Shown: in pieces, positions 1 through 7,144 of the stretch
Numbering within the stretch: the stretch's first letter is position 1
Layout: every line of letters begins with the position of its first letter
From: Clostridia bacterium
Lineage (GTDB): Bacteria > Bacillota > Clostridia > UBA1381
Direction of reading: 5' to 3'
Assembly (NCBI GenBank): GCA_900756545.1
Contig: CAAEKO010000069.1
Span: 1 to 13,182, forward strand
Length of the DNA stretch: 13,182 nt
Translations under genes and position numbers: made by a program
Notes under the pieces: model-generated
Seen by the model: the letters and a program-made list of their open reading frames with translations, nothing else
Databases searched by the model: none
Told to the model about the DNA's origin: nothing

Positions 1-246
1 AAGAAGCAGCTGGAGGAAAATGGGATCATTCGTGTGGAAATTGATGATCGTTCTGAAAAGGTCGGATATAAAATCCGGGAAGCGCAGCTGGAAAAAATAC
101 CGTATATGCTGGTTGTCGGCGATAAGGATATTGAGAACGACGCCGTGGCAGTCCGGTCAAGGAAGGAAGGCGATATTGGCAGTATGGGTATCGCGGAATT
201 CATTAAACGGATCAAAGAAGATATCGACGAAAAGAAAATATGGTAA
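1..246 (+). CDS. thrS: Threonine--tRNA ligase, C-terminal end (partial, 5' end outside window)
   Basis: The last 81 codons of an open frame that enters from the left edge and stops at a TAA. The residues match the anticodon-binding (HGTP_anticodon) domain at the C-terminus of class II threonyl-tRNA synthetase. Diagnostic pieces are IREAQLEKIPYMLVVGDKD, then VAVRSR, a GDIGSM turn and a final helix with charged residues (EFIKRIKEDI). This domain reads the threonine anticodon, while the catalytic and editing domains would lie upstream of the window. The cytoplasmic enzyme charges tRNA-Thr for translation. The gene converges on clpE, with a bidirectional terminator 4 bases after its stop. The C-terminal domain resembles that of ProRS and HisRS, but the VAVRSR-GDIGSM arrangement favours ThrRS. 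Confidence 0.93.
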   Translation, partial: KKQLEENGIIRVEIDDRSEKVGYKIREAQLEKIPYMLVVGDKDIENDAVAVRSRKEGDIGSMGIAEFIKRIKEDIDEKKIW

Positions 247-250
247 ACAA

Positions 251-276
251 AAAGCCGGGATACTATCCCGGCTTTT
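251..276. terminator. Bidirectional rho-independent terminator between thrS and clpE
   Basis: A perfect 10-bp stem (AAAGCCGGGA at 251-260, TCCCGGCTTT at 266-275) closes a 5-base loop TACTA. The right side runs into TTTT and the left side has an A-rich flank, which gives a T-tract for leftward transcripts. It lies between the thrS stop (244-246) and the clpE stop (280-282), so it can end both converging transcripts. Confidence 0.88.
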
Positions 277-279
277 AAA

Positions 280-2580
280 TTAGCTGATTGTAAGATTTAC
301 AGTGTCACCGTCCGCGTCAGCCGTAATGATAGAGCCTTGTTGAATCTGTCCGTGCAGGGACAGTCTAGCGAGCTGATCTTCTAATACCTTTTGGATTGCG
401 CGTTTTAACGGTCTTGCACCATATTTCACATTGTAGCCTTCTTTGAGGATGATTCCTTTTGCAGCGTCTGTAATTATAAACTGCGCGCCCTTTTCTTCAA
501 TCTTTACAACGATATCCCTTAACAGCAAGTCTATGATTTGCCGCAGTTCTGCTTTTGTCAATGGCTTGAATGTCACGATCTCATCAATCCGGTTTAAAAA
601 TTCAGGCCGGAAATGCTCTTTCAGGCTCTTATCCACATTATCAGCCAGCGTGATTTCATCGCTGGAACCAAAGCCCAGGGCTGTACTCTTGAATTCAGAA
701 CCGGCATTGGTGGTCATGATGATAATGGTATTTTCAAAATTTACAATTTTACCATGACTGTCCGCTACCCGGCCGTCATCCAGAATTTGCAGGAATAGAT
801 TGAAAACCTCAGGATGTGCTTTTTCAATTTCATCCAATAAAATTACGGAATAGGGCTTCCGGCGCACTTTTTCTGTTAGCTGACCGGCGTCGTCGTAGCC
901 TACATATCCCGGGGGAGAACCGATCAGCTTGGAAACGGAATGCTTCTCCATAAATTCCGACATATCAAAGCGGATCAGCGCCTCTTCATTATCAAAAATC
1001 ACTTCTGCGATGGTTTTAACAAGCTCAGTTTTTCCAACACCGGTAGGTCCGGCAAAGATAAAGGAAATAGGGCGCTTTTTCGCGGAAATATCCGCGCGTC
1101 CCCGGCGTATAGCACGGGAAACGGCATCAACTGCTTCCTCCTGACCGATTACACGGCGGTGGATGCGTTCTTCCAGGCTTAATAGCTTAACAGATTCATC
1201 CTCGGTCAAGCGGTGTACCGGAATTTTTGTCCACCCTTCAATGACCGCGGCAATATCGTCAAAGGTGATTTCCGCATCAGCCGCCTCAGCCTGCGCTGCC
1301 TGCAAATCAGCCTTGACCTGCAGCTCCTGCGCACGAAGCTCGGCAACTTTTGCATAATCCTCCTTTGCAGCCGCGTCTTCGCCCTCTGCCGCTATGCGGG
1401 ACAGACGGTCTGTCAGGATTTTCGCGTTATACAATGCCTTATTTTTCAGGTTTACCCGGGAGCCTGCTTCATCAATAACGTCAATGGCTTTATCCGGCAA
1501 AAACCGGTCAGTAATATAGCGCTCGGAAAGCCGAACCGCGTCCGCTATAATTTGATCTGATATTTTTACCTGATGGTAATTCTCATAATAATCCCGAATA
1601 CCCTTTAAAATTTCCACGCTCTCCGCCATGGATGGCTCATCCACAAGGACGGGTTGGAAACGGCGTTCCAGCGCGCTGTCCTTTTCAATGTGCTTCCGGT
1701 ATTCGGATAGGGTGGTAGCGCCGATAATCTGAATTTCTCCGCGGGCTAAAGCGGGCTTTAGGATGTTTGCCGCGCTCATTGCGCCCTCCGCGTCTCCGGC
1801 AGCCACGATATTATGAATTTCATCAATGACTAAGATTACATTTCCCATTTCACTGGCTTCATTCAACACGTTTTTCAGCCTGGCCTCAAACTGGCCGCGG
1901 AACTGCGTTCCCGCAACCAAAGCAGTAAAGTCCAGTAAATAGAGCTGATAACCGAAAAGCTTCGGCGGTACATTCCGCTCAAATATCCGGCAGGCTAAGC
2001 CTTCGGCAATCGCCGTTTTTCCCACGCCCGGTTCGCCCAGAATAACAGGGTTGTTTTTGGAACGGCGGTTCAAAATCTGAATCACCCGGTCGATTTCCGC
2101 ATTTCGATTAATGACCCGGTCTACTTTGCCCATAGCCGCTTTAGCGGTCAGGTTTGTACCATAGGTATCCAACATGCTTTTCTTTTTTGAATTGGATTTT
2201 TTATTTTGCCGTTCCTGCTTTTGATTTGTTTTTTCAGCGTCATTGGCATTGCTCCGGTTCCCCATAAAATTTTGTAAAAAGCTAAGAGGGGCAGTAGGCG
2301 CGCCGCCCTCATCACCTTCCACACCGCCCAACATTTCCTGCATTTCCGCCATAGCGGATGAATCTGCCATATTATTCATAAAGTCAGACATTTCATTGTT
2401 GAGCGTGTCAATATCGGTATCGTTGATCCCCAACTGATCCATCATTTGATTCAGGGGGGCGATTCCTAAATCTTTTGCGCATTTTAAGCAGAGCCCCTCA
2501 TTAGTGGTTTTATCCCCCTCTACTTTCGTGATATAAATCACTGCCGGATTGGCTTTGCATCTTGAACATAAATTCATCAT
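280..2580 (-). CDS. clpE: ClpE-type ATP-dependent Clp protease ATP-binding subunit with N-terminal zinc finger
   Basis: A 766-residue Hsp100/AAA+ unfoldase with two ATPase modules. The N-terminus has a CxxC-CxxC zinc-finger pattern (Cys5, Cys8, Cys31, Cys34) as in ClpE, and no double Clp_N repeat as in ClpC or ClpB. Residues about 105-135 form a polar, lysine/asparagine-rich linker. Module 1 carries Walker A GEPGVGKT (182-189) and Walker B with Asp253-Glu254. Module 2 carries GPTGVGKT (511-518) and Asp583-Glu584. A helical middle segment at about 400-425 resembles a UVR motif. An LGF tripeptide (635-637) sits where ClpP-binding Clp ATPases have their IGF/LGF loop, so docking on ClpP is expected; ClpB lacks this loop. 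The role by family is cytoplasmic unfolding of damaged proteins for degradation by ClpP. The start is the first of two adjacent ATGs, with AGAGGAAG upstream. B. subtilis ClpE has about 700 residues. The ClpE rather than ClpC label rests on the zinc finger. Confidence 0.9.
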   Translation of the reverse strand: MMNLCSRCKANPAVIYITKVEGDKTTNEGLCLKCAKDLGIAPLNQMMDQLGINDTDIDTLNNEMSDFMNNMADSSAMAEMQEMLGGVEGDEGGAPTAPLSFLQNFMGNRSNANDAEKTNQKQERQNKKSNSKKKSMLDTYGTNLTAKAAMGKVDRVINRNAEIDRVIQILNRRSKNNPVILGEPGVGKTAIAEGLACRIFERNVPPKLFGYQLYLLDFTALVAGTQFRGQFEARLKNVLNEASEMGNVILVIDEIHNIVAAGDAEGAMSAANILKPALARGEIQIIGATTLSEYRKHIEKDSALERRFQPVLVDEPSMAESVEILKGIRDYYENYHQVKISDQIIADAVRLSERYITDRFLPDKAIDVIDEAGSRVNLKNKALYNAKILTDRLSRIAAEGEDAAAKEDYAKVAELRAQELQVKADLQAAQAEAADAEITFDDIAAVIEGWTKIPVHRLTEDESVKLLSLEERIHRRVIGQEEAVDAVSRAIRRGRADISAKKRPISFIFAGPTGVGKTELVKTIAEVIFDNEEALIRFDMSEFMEKHSVSKLIGSPPGYVGYDDAGQLTEKVRRKPYSVILLDEIEKAHPEVFNLFLQILDDGRVADSHGKIVNFENTIIIMTTNAGSEFKSTALGFGSSDEITLADNVDKSLKEHFRPEFLNRIDEIVTFKPLTKAELRQIIDLLLRDIVVKIEEKGAQFIITDAAKGIILKEGYNVKYGARPLKRAIQKVLEDQLARLSLHGQIQQGSIITADADGDTVNLTIS

Positions 2581-2642
2581 TCTTTACTTCCTCTCGCGAA
2601 ACTCTATATCAAAAAAGTATAAATTACAGCTATATAGCAATT

Positions 2643-2670
2643 ATTATACCATAAAATGCGGTGGTTGCAA
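2643..2670 (-). promoter_or_regulatory. Sigma-A promoter of clpE
   Basis: Read on the minus strand, TTGCAA (2665-2670) and TATAAT (2643-2648) are 16 bases apart. This predicts a start near 2636 and a leader of about 55 bases. The ribosome binding site AGAGGAAG lies at about 2588-2595. I looked for CtsR tandem heptamers (GGTCAAA type) and a CIRCE element around it and saw neither. Confidence 0.75.
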
Positions 2671-2737
2671 AGGTTTTTTTCTTTTATTTACAAACTGTTA
2701 AATTTTTCACAGAGTTCTTTGCATTAGCAGCATAATG

Positions 2738-2754
2738 TGTAAGTAAAATGTTAA
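2738..2754 (+). promoter_or_regulatory. Candidate WalR (YycF) box upstream of the M23 peptidase gene
   Basis: TGTAAG and TGTTAA are separated by exactly five bases (TAAAA). The WalR consensus is TGTWAH-N5-TGTWAH, so only the last base of the first half departs. The box ends 28 bases before the -35 of the downstream gene. Another TGTAAT lies at 2770-2775, 21 bases (two helical turns) from the second half. WalR is known to control cell-wall hydrolases, including M23 peptidases, in Firmicutes. The region is A/T-rich, so chance is possible. Confidence 0.4.
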
Positions 2755-2782
2755 GAAATTTAATATATTTGTAATATTTATA

Positions 2783-2811
2783 TTGAAGACAGCATACAAT
2801 GATAGTATAGC
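2783..2811 (+). promoter_or_regulatory. Sigma-A promoter of the M23 peptidase gene
   Basis: TTGAAG (2783-2788) and TATAGC (2806-2811) are 17 bases apart, predicting a start near 2818 and a very short leader. The ribosome binding site AAGGAG follows, ending at 2825, nine bases before the ATG at 2835. Confidence 0.55.
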
Positions 2812-2834
2812 ACATAAGAAAGGAGTTTTCTCAA

Positions 2835-3989
2835 ATGAACAGGAAAATTATGCTGGCGAGTTGTACATTCATTTGTATGGCGATTGGTTTTACTGTGCTA
2901 AATCAATATTTTACAGGTGGATATGAAATTGTTGCTGAAGGAAAAACTCTGGGAATTGTGGCGGACGAGCAGCAGTTTGAAAACGTACTTTCCGCAGTAA
3001 ATGCTCAGCTTTCCATTGATTTTGGCGATAATGCGCAGCTCGAACCAGAGATCCAGCTTAAAAGCTGTCTGGTCACAAAAGATCAGCTTACCCCAGAGCA
3101 CGAATTATATGAAAATATCGCCTCTATGTCTGATTATATGGCAAAGGCTTGTACTTTAGTGGTCAATGGCAAAAAAACAATAAGCTTCCGGAATGGAGCG
3201 GATTTGGAAAGCGCCTTTCAAATTATGCAGGACAAGTTCTGGATGGCAGACAGTACAGTATATATTCAGGAAGAAATATCTGTATATAACGAATACATCA
3301 GCGTGGCGGATCTATATTCAGCCGAGGATGGCGCGGATTATCTTGAGGAATATGGTCTAGTCCATATTCTGACTGTACAGGAAACAGAATATCCGGCGGC
3401 GGCAGATTATAAAATTATTGAACAGCAGGACAATAACCTGTATCAGGGACAAAGGGAAGTTGTACAGACAGGTGCAGCCGGGGAATATCTGGTCAGAGCC
3501 AAAACAGAATATGTGAACGGAATCGAAACATCAAAAAGTATTTTATCAGAATCTTTGGTGCAGGAGGCGGTGGATGAAATTATCAAAATCGGAACAAAGG
3601 AGCCCCCTGCCGGTCTGGGCACAGGGGAGTTTGCTATGCCTACAAACGGCAGAATTTCCTCTGGTTTCGGCGCGCGCTGGGGCCGTACGCATACTGGAAT
3701 TGATATTGCGGCGTCCAGTGGTACAGAAATCCGGGCGGCGGATACCGGGGTTGTCAGCTTTGCCGGAGATAAGGGAAGCTACGGAAATCTGGTAAAGGTA
3801 AATCATCAAAATGGATATGAAACGTATTACGCCCATTGCAGTAAAATTCTGGTATTAGAAGGACAGATTGTGGAAAAAGGCCAGCGGATCGCGCTGGTAG
3901 GCAGTACGGGGAATAGTACAGGCCCTCACTGTCACTTTGAGGTACGTCTGAACGGCCAGGCAAAAAATCCATCAAATTTTATAAGATAA
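2835..3989 (+). CDS. Membrane-anchored M23 (LytM-type) peptidoglycan endopeptidase with G5 domain
   Basis: A 384-residue protein predicted to act outside the cytoplasmic membrane on peptidoglycan cross-links. An uncleaved signal anchor covers about residues 5-26. Residues 29-193 hold two similar segments (see findings). A G5-like domain lies at about 200-255, with a QGQREVVQTG start and a GTK end. The catalytic M23 domain spans about 268-378 (SSGFGARWG, then THTGID and HCHF). His286, Asp290 and His367 fit the zinc ligands of LytM. His334 and His365 fit its catalytic histidines, so the enzyme should be active rather than a degenerate activator. The ATG has AAGGAG nine bases upstream. It is monocistronic, diverges from clpE, and a WalR-like box precedes it. 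I saw no clear terminator after it; only a weak A/T palindrome follows the stop. The exact bond cut cannot be told from sequence. Confidence 0.9.
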   Translation: MNRKIMLASCTFICMAIGFTVLNQYFTGGYEIVAEGKTLGIVADEQQFENVLSAVNAQLSIDFGDNAQLEPEIQLKSCLVTKDQLTPEHELYENIASMSDYMAKACTLVVNGKKTISFRNGADLESAFQIMQDKFWMADSTVYIQEEISVYNEYISVADLYSAEDGADYLEEYGLVHILTVQETEYPAAADYKIIEQQDNNLYQGQREVVQTGAAGEYLVRAKTEYVNGIETSKSILSESLVQEAVDEIIKIGTKEPPAGLGTGEFAMPTNGRISSGFGARWGRTHTGIDIAASSGTEIRAADTGVVSFAGDKGSYGNLVKVNHQNGYETYYAHCSKILVLEGQIVEKGQRIALVGSTGNSTGPHCHFEVRLNGQAKNPSNFIR

Positions 3990-4013
3990 TTTTAAATTAT
4001 TTACCAAAAGGGC

Positions 4014-4042
4014 TTGCATGTTTACGGAAAATAGAGTATACT
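4014..4042 (+). promoter_or_regulatory. Sigma-A promoter of rhaA
   Basis: TTGCAT (4014-4019) and TATACT (4037-4042) are separated by 17 bases. The spacer holds an imperfect palindrome, TTTACGGAAA, centred on CG, which could be a repressor site. A purine-rich leader of about 75 bases with few G or U residues, and so probably unstructured, leads to AAGGTGATGGAG just before the ATG. Confidence 0.75.
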
Positions 4043-4121
4043 AAAAAAAGAAAACAAAAAGAACCAAAACAATACAAAGCAAAACCAGAATATGCAAAAT
4101 GAAAAAGAAAGGTGATGGAGA

Positions 4122-5381
4122 ATGTACGATGTGAAAAAAGGCTATGAAATAGCCAAGGAATTTTACGCCCAATATGGGATAGATGTAGATAAAATGATTG
4201 AAATCTGTGACAAGACCCCGATTTCAATGCATTGCTGGCAGGGTGATGACGTCGCGGGGTTTGAAAAAAAGGAAGGCGGCCTGACAGGCGGTATCCAGGC
4301 AACCGGCAATTATCCCGGCGCGGCCCGCAATGCGGAAGAGCTGCGTGCTGACGCTGAAGCGGCCATGCGTTTTATACCCGGTGTACTGAAAATGAATGTG
4401 CATGCCAATTATCAGGAAGCGGACGGCTTTGTGGATCGAAACGCCATTAAACCGGAGCATTTCAAAAACTGGGCGGATTGGGCTTGTGAGAAAGGGATCG
4501 GACTGGATTTCAACCCCACATATTTTTCCCATCCGAAAAGTGAGAACGGGACGCTGTCCTCTGCGGATGAAGATATCCGCAAGTTCTGGATTGAGCATGG
4601 TATCGCCTGCCGGAAAATCGGGGAATATTTTTATGAACGCACAGGAAAGCCCTGCGTGATCAATCACTGGACGCCGGACGGCGACAAGGAATTCCCGATT
4701 GACACCTTAGGCCCGCGTATGCGGCTGAAAGACAGCTACGACCAGATTTTTGAAGCGACAAAGAACGTAAAAGGCGTTATAGACGGGATTGAATCTAAGG
4801 TTTTCGGCATTGGTGCGGAAAGCTTTACCGCTGGTTCTCACGAATTCTGCATGGGATATGTCATGAGCAAGGGGATCGACCACATCATCATGACCCTAGA
4901 TACCGGGCACTATCATCCTACAGAAATGGTTTCTGCAAAGCTGGGTTCTATTTTTACATTTTCGGATTCTGTACTGCTGCATGTTTCCCGGCCGGTACGG
5001 TGGGATTCAGACCATGTTGTTGCTTTTGATGATGAAACCAAGACGATCATGGATGAGCTTGTACGTTTGGGCAAGCTGGATTCTACATATATTGCGACAG
5101 ACTTCTTTGACGCGTCCATTAATCGGATAGTGGCATGGATAATCGGTCTGCGGAATACCAGAAAAGCACTTTTGCAGGCGCTTCTGCAGCCAGTGGAAAT
5201 GATGAAGCAGGCAGAAGCCTTCGGTGACGTCAGCGGCCGGCTGGCCATTATGCAGGAATTTAAAGCCGCTCCGTTCAGTCTTGTTTGGGATTATTACTGT
5301 GAAAAGACAAATAAGGGCGTAGGACTGAAATGGCTGGATGAAGTTCGGAAATATGAAAAAGACGTTTTACTGAAAAGATAA
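4122..5381 (+). CDS. rhaA: L-rhamnose isomerase
   Basis: This 419-residue protein has the same length as E. coli RhaA and long stretches of near identity, for example SMHCWQGDDVAGFE, LTGGIQATGNYPG, IKPEHFKNWADWA, LLHVSRPVRWDSDHVV and DFFDASINRI. The enzyme interconverts L-rhamnose and L-rhamnulose in the cytoplasm, the first step of rhamnose breakdown, using divalent metal. By position against E. coli, Glu224, Asp260, His287 and Asp327 match the structural metal ligands. His263, Asp295 and Asp297 match the second metal site. The start has a strong AAGGTGATGGAG ribosome binding site. There is no rhaB kinase, rhaD aldolase, transporter or regulator on either side, which is unusual for a catabolic gene. 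The promoter and the terminator isolate it as a single-gene unit. Related isomerases can act on other rare sugars such as allose, so the true substrate could be broader. Confidence 0.96.
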   Translation: MYDVKKGYEIAKEFYAQYGIDVDKMIEICDKTPISMHCWQGDDVAGFEKKEGGLTGGIQATGNYPGAARNAEELRADAEAAMRFIPGVLKMNVHANYQEADGFVDRNAIKPEHFKNWADWACEKGIGLDFNPTYFSHPKSENGTLSSADEDIRKFWIEHGIACRKIGEYFYERTGKPCVINHWTPDGDKEFPIDTLGPRMRLKDSYDQIFEATKNVKGVIDGIESKVFGIGAESFTAGSHEFCMGYVMSKGIDHIIMTLDTGHYHPTEMVSAKLGSIFTFSDSVLLHVSRPVRWDSDHVVAFDDETKTIMDELVRLGKLDSTYIATDFFDASINRIVAWIIGLRNTRKALLQALLQPVEMMKQAEAFGDVSGRLAIMQEFKAAPFSLVWDYYCEKTNKGVGLKWLDEVRKYEKDVLLKR

Positions 5382-5422
5382 AGCTAAAAAGCTGTTCCCT
5401 CTGGGAACAGCTTTTTAGCTTT
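5381..5422. terminator. Bidirectional rho-independent terminator between rhaA and the DUF4364 gene
   Basis: A perfect 19-bp stem (5381-5399 with 5403-5421) has a 3-base loop TCT. The GC-rich upper part (GCTGTTCCC/GGGAACAGC) is flanked inside the stem by AAAAA and TTTTT, which work as the T-tract in either direction. The left arm starts on the last base of the rhaA stop codon. The right arm contains the stop codon of the minus-strand gene (5415-5417). Confidence 0.92.
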
Positions 5423-5966
5423 CGGGTTCCTCCGATGGGGTAAGCGCTTGTAAAACAGCGCCGTACACCGCATCAGGATTTTTTTTGAAATGTTGCGCCA
5501 TTTTCGCCGCTATTGCCCGAGTACCGGCGTAAAACGTCAAGTCCATTAAAATCGTACGCCCGTCTAGAACCTTGCAAGACACGCTGAATTCTTGTTCATT
5601 TAACGGAAGAATTTCCGCCTGTACGCTTTTTTTAAGTTCCTCCGCCTGAAAAAATGGGAGAATCGACTGTTCGATTGGCTCTCGGATATAAATAGGGATG
5701 TTGACCCTGAAAAAGTCATTTGCTTCCCGGCCTTTCGGCAGCAGCTCGCAAATTACGGTCTTTTCATCCGGGCGGAACAGACGGACATGGCCGATTTTCT
5801 CTAAATTATCTAAAGCGATTTGAAAGGATGCAAAATTGATATTACAATGCTCTAAGACGATACTGGTTAGCTGGTTGTGGGTCACATAGCGGTCCGCTGT
5901 AGCCAGTGTAAAAAGGATGATATACTGGATCATAACCATATCGTCGATTTCCCGTTTATATTCCAT
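5415..5966 (-). CDS. DUF4364 family protein, winged-helix-like
   Basis: A 183-residue cytoplasmic protein of unknown biochemical function that I recognise as DUF4364, a family of Firmicutes, mainly Clostridia. The first 75 or so residues are helical with a winged-helix look: an ILFTLATADRYVTHNQL opening, a helix around FASFQIALDNLEKIGHV, and a wing-like strand ending in a PKGREA turn. This resembles PadR or MarR-like DNA-binding folds, but no DNA target is known to me. The second half alternates strands and helices, with ILPLNEQEFSVSCKV followed by LMDLTFYAGTR, and looks like a small effector or dimerisation domain. The ATG has GGAG eight bases upstream. The gene diverges from rnhB, and the two promoters overlap. 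A role in regulating its neighbour is conceivable but is inference only. Confidence 0.82.
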   Translation of the reverse strand: MEYKREIDDMVMIQYIILFTLATADRYVTHNQLTSIVLEHCNINFASFQIALDNLEKIGHVRLFRPDEKTVICELLPKGREANDFFRVNIPIYIREPIEQSILPFFQAEELKKSVQAEILPLNEQEFSVSCKVLDGRTILMDLTFYAGTRAIAAKMAQHFKKNPDAVYGAVLQALTPSEEPES

Positions 5967-5995
5967 ATACTCAACTCCAAATTTTATTTATATAT

Positions 5996-6004
5996 AGTAT
6001 AGCA
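5996..6004 (-). promoter_or_regulatory. Extended -10 promoter of the DUF4364 gene
   Basis: On the minus strand TGC-TATACT reads as an extended -10 element. The hexamer 17 bases upstream (TATCAT) is a poor -35, as expected for extended -10 promoters. It lies back to back with, and within the footprint of, the rnhB promoter. Confidence 0.5.
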
Positions 6005-6019
6005 TATTTTTGTAAAAAA

Positions 6020-6028
6020 TGATATAAT
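6020..6028 (+). promoter_or_regulatory. Extended -10 promoter of the rnhB operon
   Basis: TGA-TATAAT (6020-6028) is a perfect -10 with the TGn extension. The hexamer 17 bases upstream (TAGCAT, 6000-6005) is weak and overlaps the -10 of the opposite promoter. The leader of about 85 bases includes a possible weak hairpin (TGCGATGC at 6057-6064 with GCATTTTGCA at 6077-6086). Confidence 0.6.
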
Positions 6029-6120
6029 AAAGTTAATTTTTACAAAAAGAAAATTTTGCGATGCGTAAGGCGATAAGCATTTTGCACTGATGATAAAATA
6101 TTACTGAGGAGAATAAAATT

Positions 6121-6762
6121 ATGGAAAAGCTTATACGGGAAGAAGAAACTTTAAGACAGCAAAAAATGCTGATATATGAAAAGGAATACAGACAAAAGGG
6201 GTACCGCCTGATCGCCGGTGTGGATGAAGCTGGCCGGGGGCCGCTGGCTGGGCCGGTATACGCGGCGGCAGTCATATTGCCGGAAGATGCATATATTCCC
6301 GAGATCAATGATTCCAAAAAGCTTTCCGAAAAAAAGCGGGAAGCGCTTTTTGACGTCATAACCCAGACAGCAATCGCATATTCTGTTTACAGCGTGGATG
6401 AAAAAGTAATTGACCAAATCAATATTTTGAACGCTACATTTCAAGCAATGAATGGGGCGGTAGAAAATCTGTCTGTCATTCCGGACTTTGTTCTGATTGA
6501 TGGAAACCGTATCCGTGGTATGGATATTCCGCATGAAACGATTGTGAAAGGGGACGCTAAATCTATGAGTATTGCCGCTGCGTCAATCCTGGCAAAGGTT
6601 TCCCGGGACAGGTATATTACCAAAATCGGACGGGATTATCCGCAATACGGCTTTGAAAAACACAAGGGCTACGGTACAAAAGCGCATATGGAGGCAATCC
6701 TGCAATATGGGCCGTCGCCTATACACAGAAAAACATTTTTGAAAAAATTATTGGAGAAATAA
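6121..6762 (+). CDS. rnhB: Ribonuclease HII
   Basis: A 213-residue type 2 RNase H. It cuts RNA in RNA-DNA hybrids and starts removal of single ribonucleotides misincorporated in DNA. The hallmark GVDEAGRGPLAGPV gives catalytic Asp35 and Glu36. LIDGN supplies Asp127 and KGDAKS supplies Asp145, completing the four-acidic-residue site. The conserved SIAAASILAKVSRDRY helix and the YPQYGFEKHKGYGT segment (residues about 173-186) follow, with GPSPIHRKTF near the end. The first 28 or so residues are a charged helix (EEETLRQQKM), as in many Firmicute homologues. The ATG has TGAGGAG nine bases upstream. It is the first gene of a three-gene operon; its stop is one base from the yraN start. Confidence 0.97.
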   Translation: MEKLIREEETLRQQKMLIYEKEYRQKGYRLIAGVDEAGRGPLAGPVYAAAVILPEDAYIPEINDSKKLSEKKREALFDVITQTAIAYSVYSVDEKVIDQINILNATFQAMNGAVENLSVIPDFVLIDGNRIRGMDIPHETIVKGDAKSMSIAAASILAKVSRDRYITKIGRDYPQYGFEKHKGYGTKAHMEAILQYGPSPIHRKTFLKKLLEK

Positions 6763-6763
6763 A

Positions 6764-7132
6764 ATGGAAAAGCATGAAATCGGAAACTGGGGGGAGGACG
6801 TAGTCTGCCGCTATCTGCGGGAACGTGGCTGTAAAATCCTTGCCCGGAACTTCCACAGCCGGTATGGAGAGATCGACGTTGTGGCTGAAGATGGAGAATA
6901 TACTGTATTTGTGGAAGTAAAAACCCGGCGGAGCACTCGCTTTGGTACGCCGGGGGAATATGTGGACAGCAGAAAGCAGGAGAAATTAGCAAAAACCGCA
7001 CTGACTTATTTGGGCGGAGAAGACCGGGCGGCGCGGTTCGATGTGGCGGAAGTGCTGTACCGTTTGCAAAACGGGATACCTGTGCTGGAAACAGTCAGTT
7101 ATATTAAAAATGCGTTTGAAACGCAGGGATGA
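6764..7132 (+). CDS. yraN: YraN/UPF0102 family nuclease-fold protein
   Basis: This 122-residue protein is of the usual UPF0102 length. It has the pattern GNWGEDVVCRYL (Glu11), a GEIDVVA turn (Glu36, Asp38) and FVEVKTR (Glu51, Lys53). These acidic and lysine residues match the restriction-endonuclease-like (PD-(D/E)XK) core seen in archaeal Holliday junction resolvases, so a DNA nuclease role is often proposed; the biological function is unsettled. The coding region starts one base after the rnhB stop, with GGAG inside the end of rnhB (6753-6756), so the two genes are probably translationally coupled. The rnhB-yraN pairing is common in bacteria and hints at a shared role in DNA maintenance. 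Confidence 0.92.
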   Translation: MEKHEIGNWGEDVVCRYLRERGCKILARNFHSRYGEIDVVAEDGEYTVFVEVKTRRSTRFGTPGEYVDSRKQEKLAKTALTYLGGEDRAARFDVAEVLYRLQNGIPVLETVSYIKNAFETQG

Positions 7133-7144
7133 AAGGAGAATTCT

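Noticed and set aside
3990..4013. Terminator after the M23 peptidase gene
   Set aside because: The only palindrome (ATAATTTTAAATTAT) is pure A/T and too weak to call.
4224..4667. A 147-codon antisense frame inside rhaA
   Set aside because: rhaA is unmistakable in the other strand; the antisense frame has low-quality composition and no start signals.
6057..6086. Leader hairpin of rnhB as a riboswitch
   Set aside because: The pairing is short, with a G-T pair and a bulge, and matches no riboswitch class that I know.
6033..6534. Antisense frames over the rnhB start
   Set aside because: They overlap the conserved DEAGRGP-coding region and the rnhB leader, and have no recognisable product.
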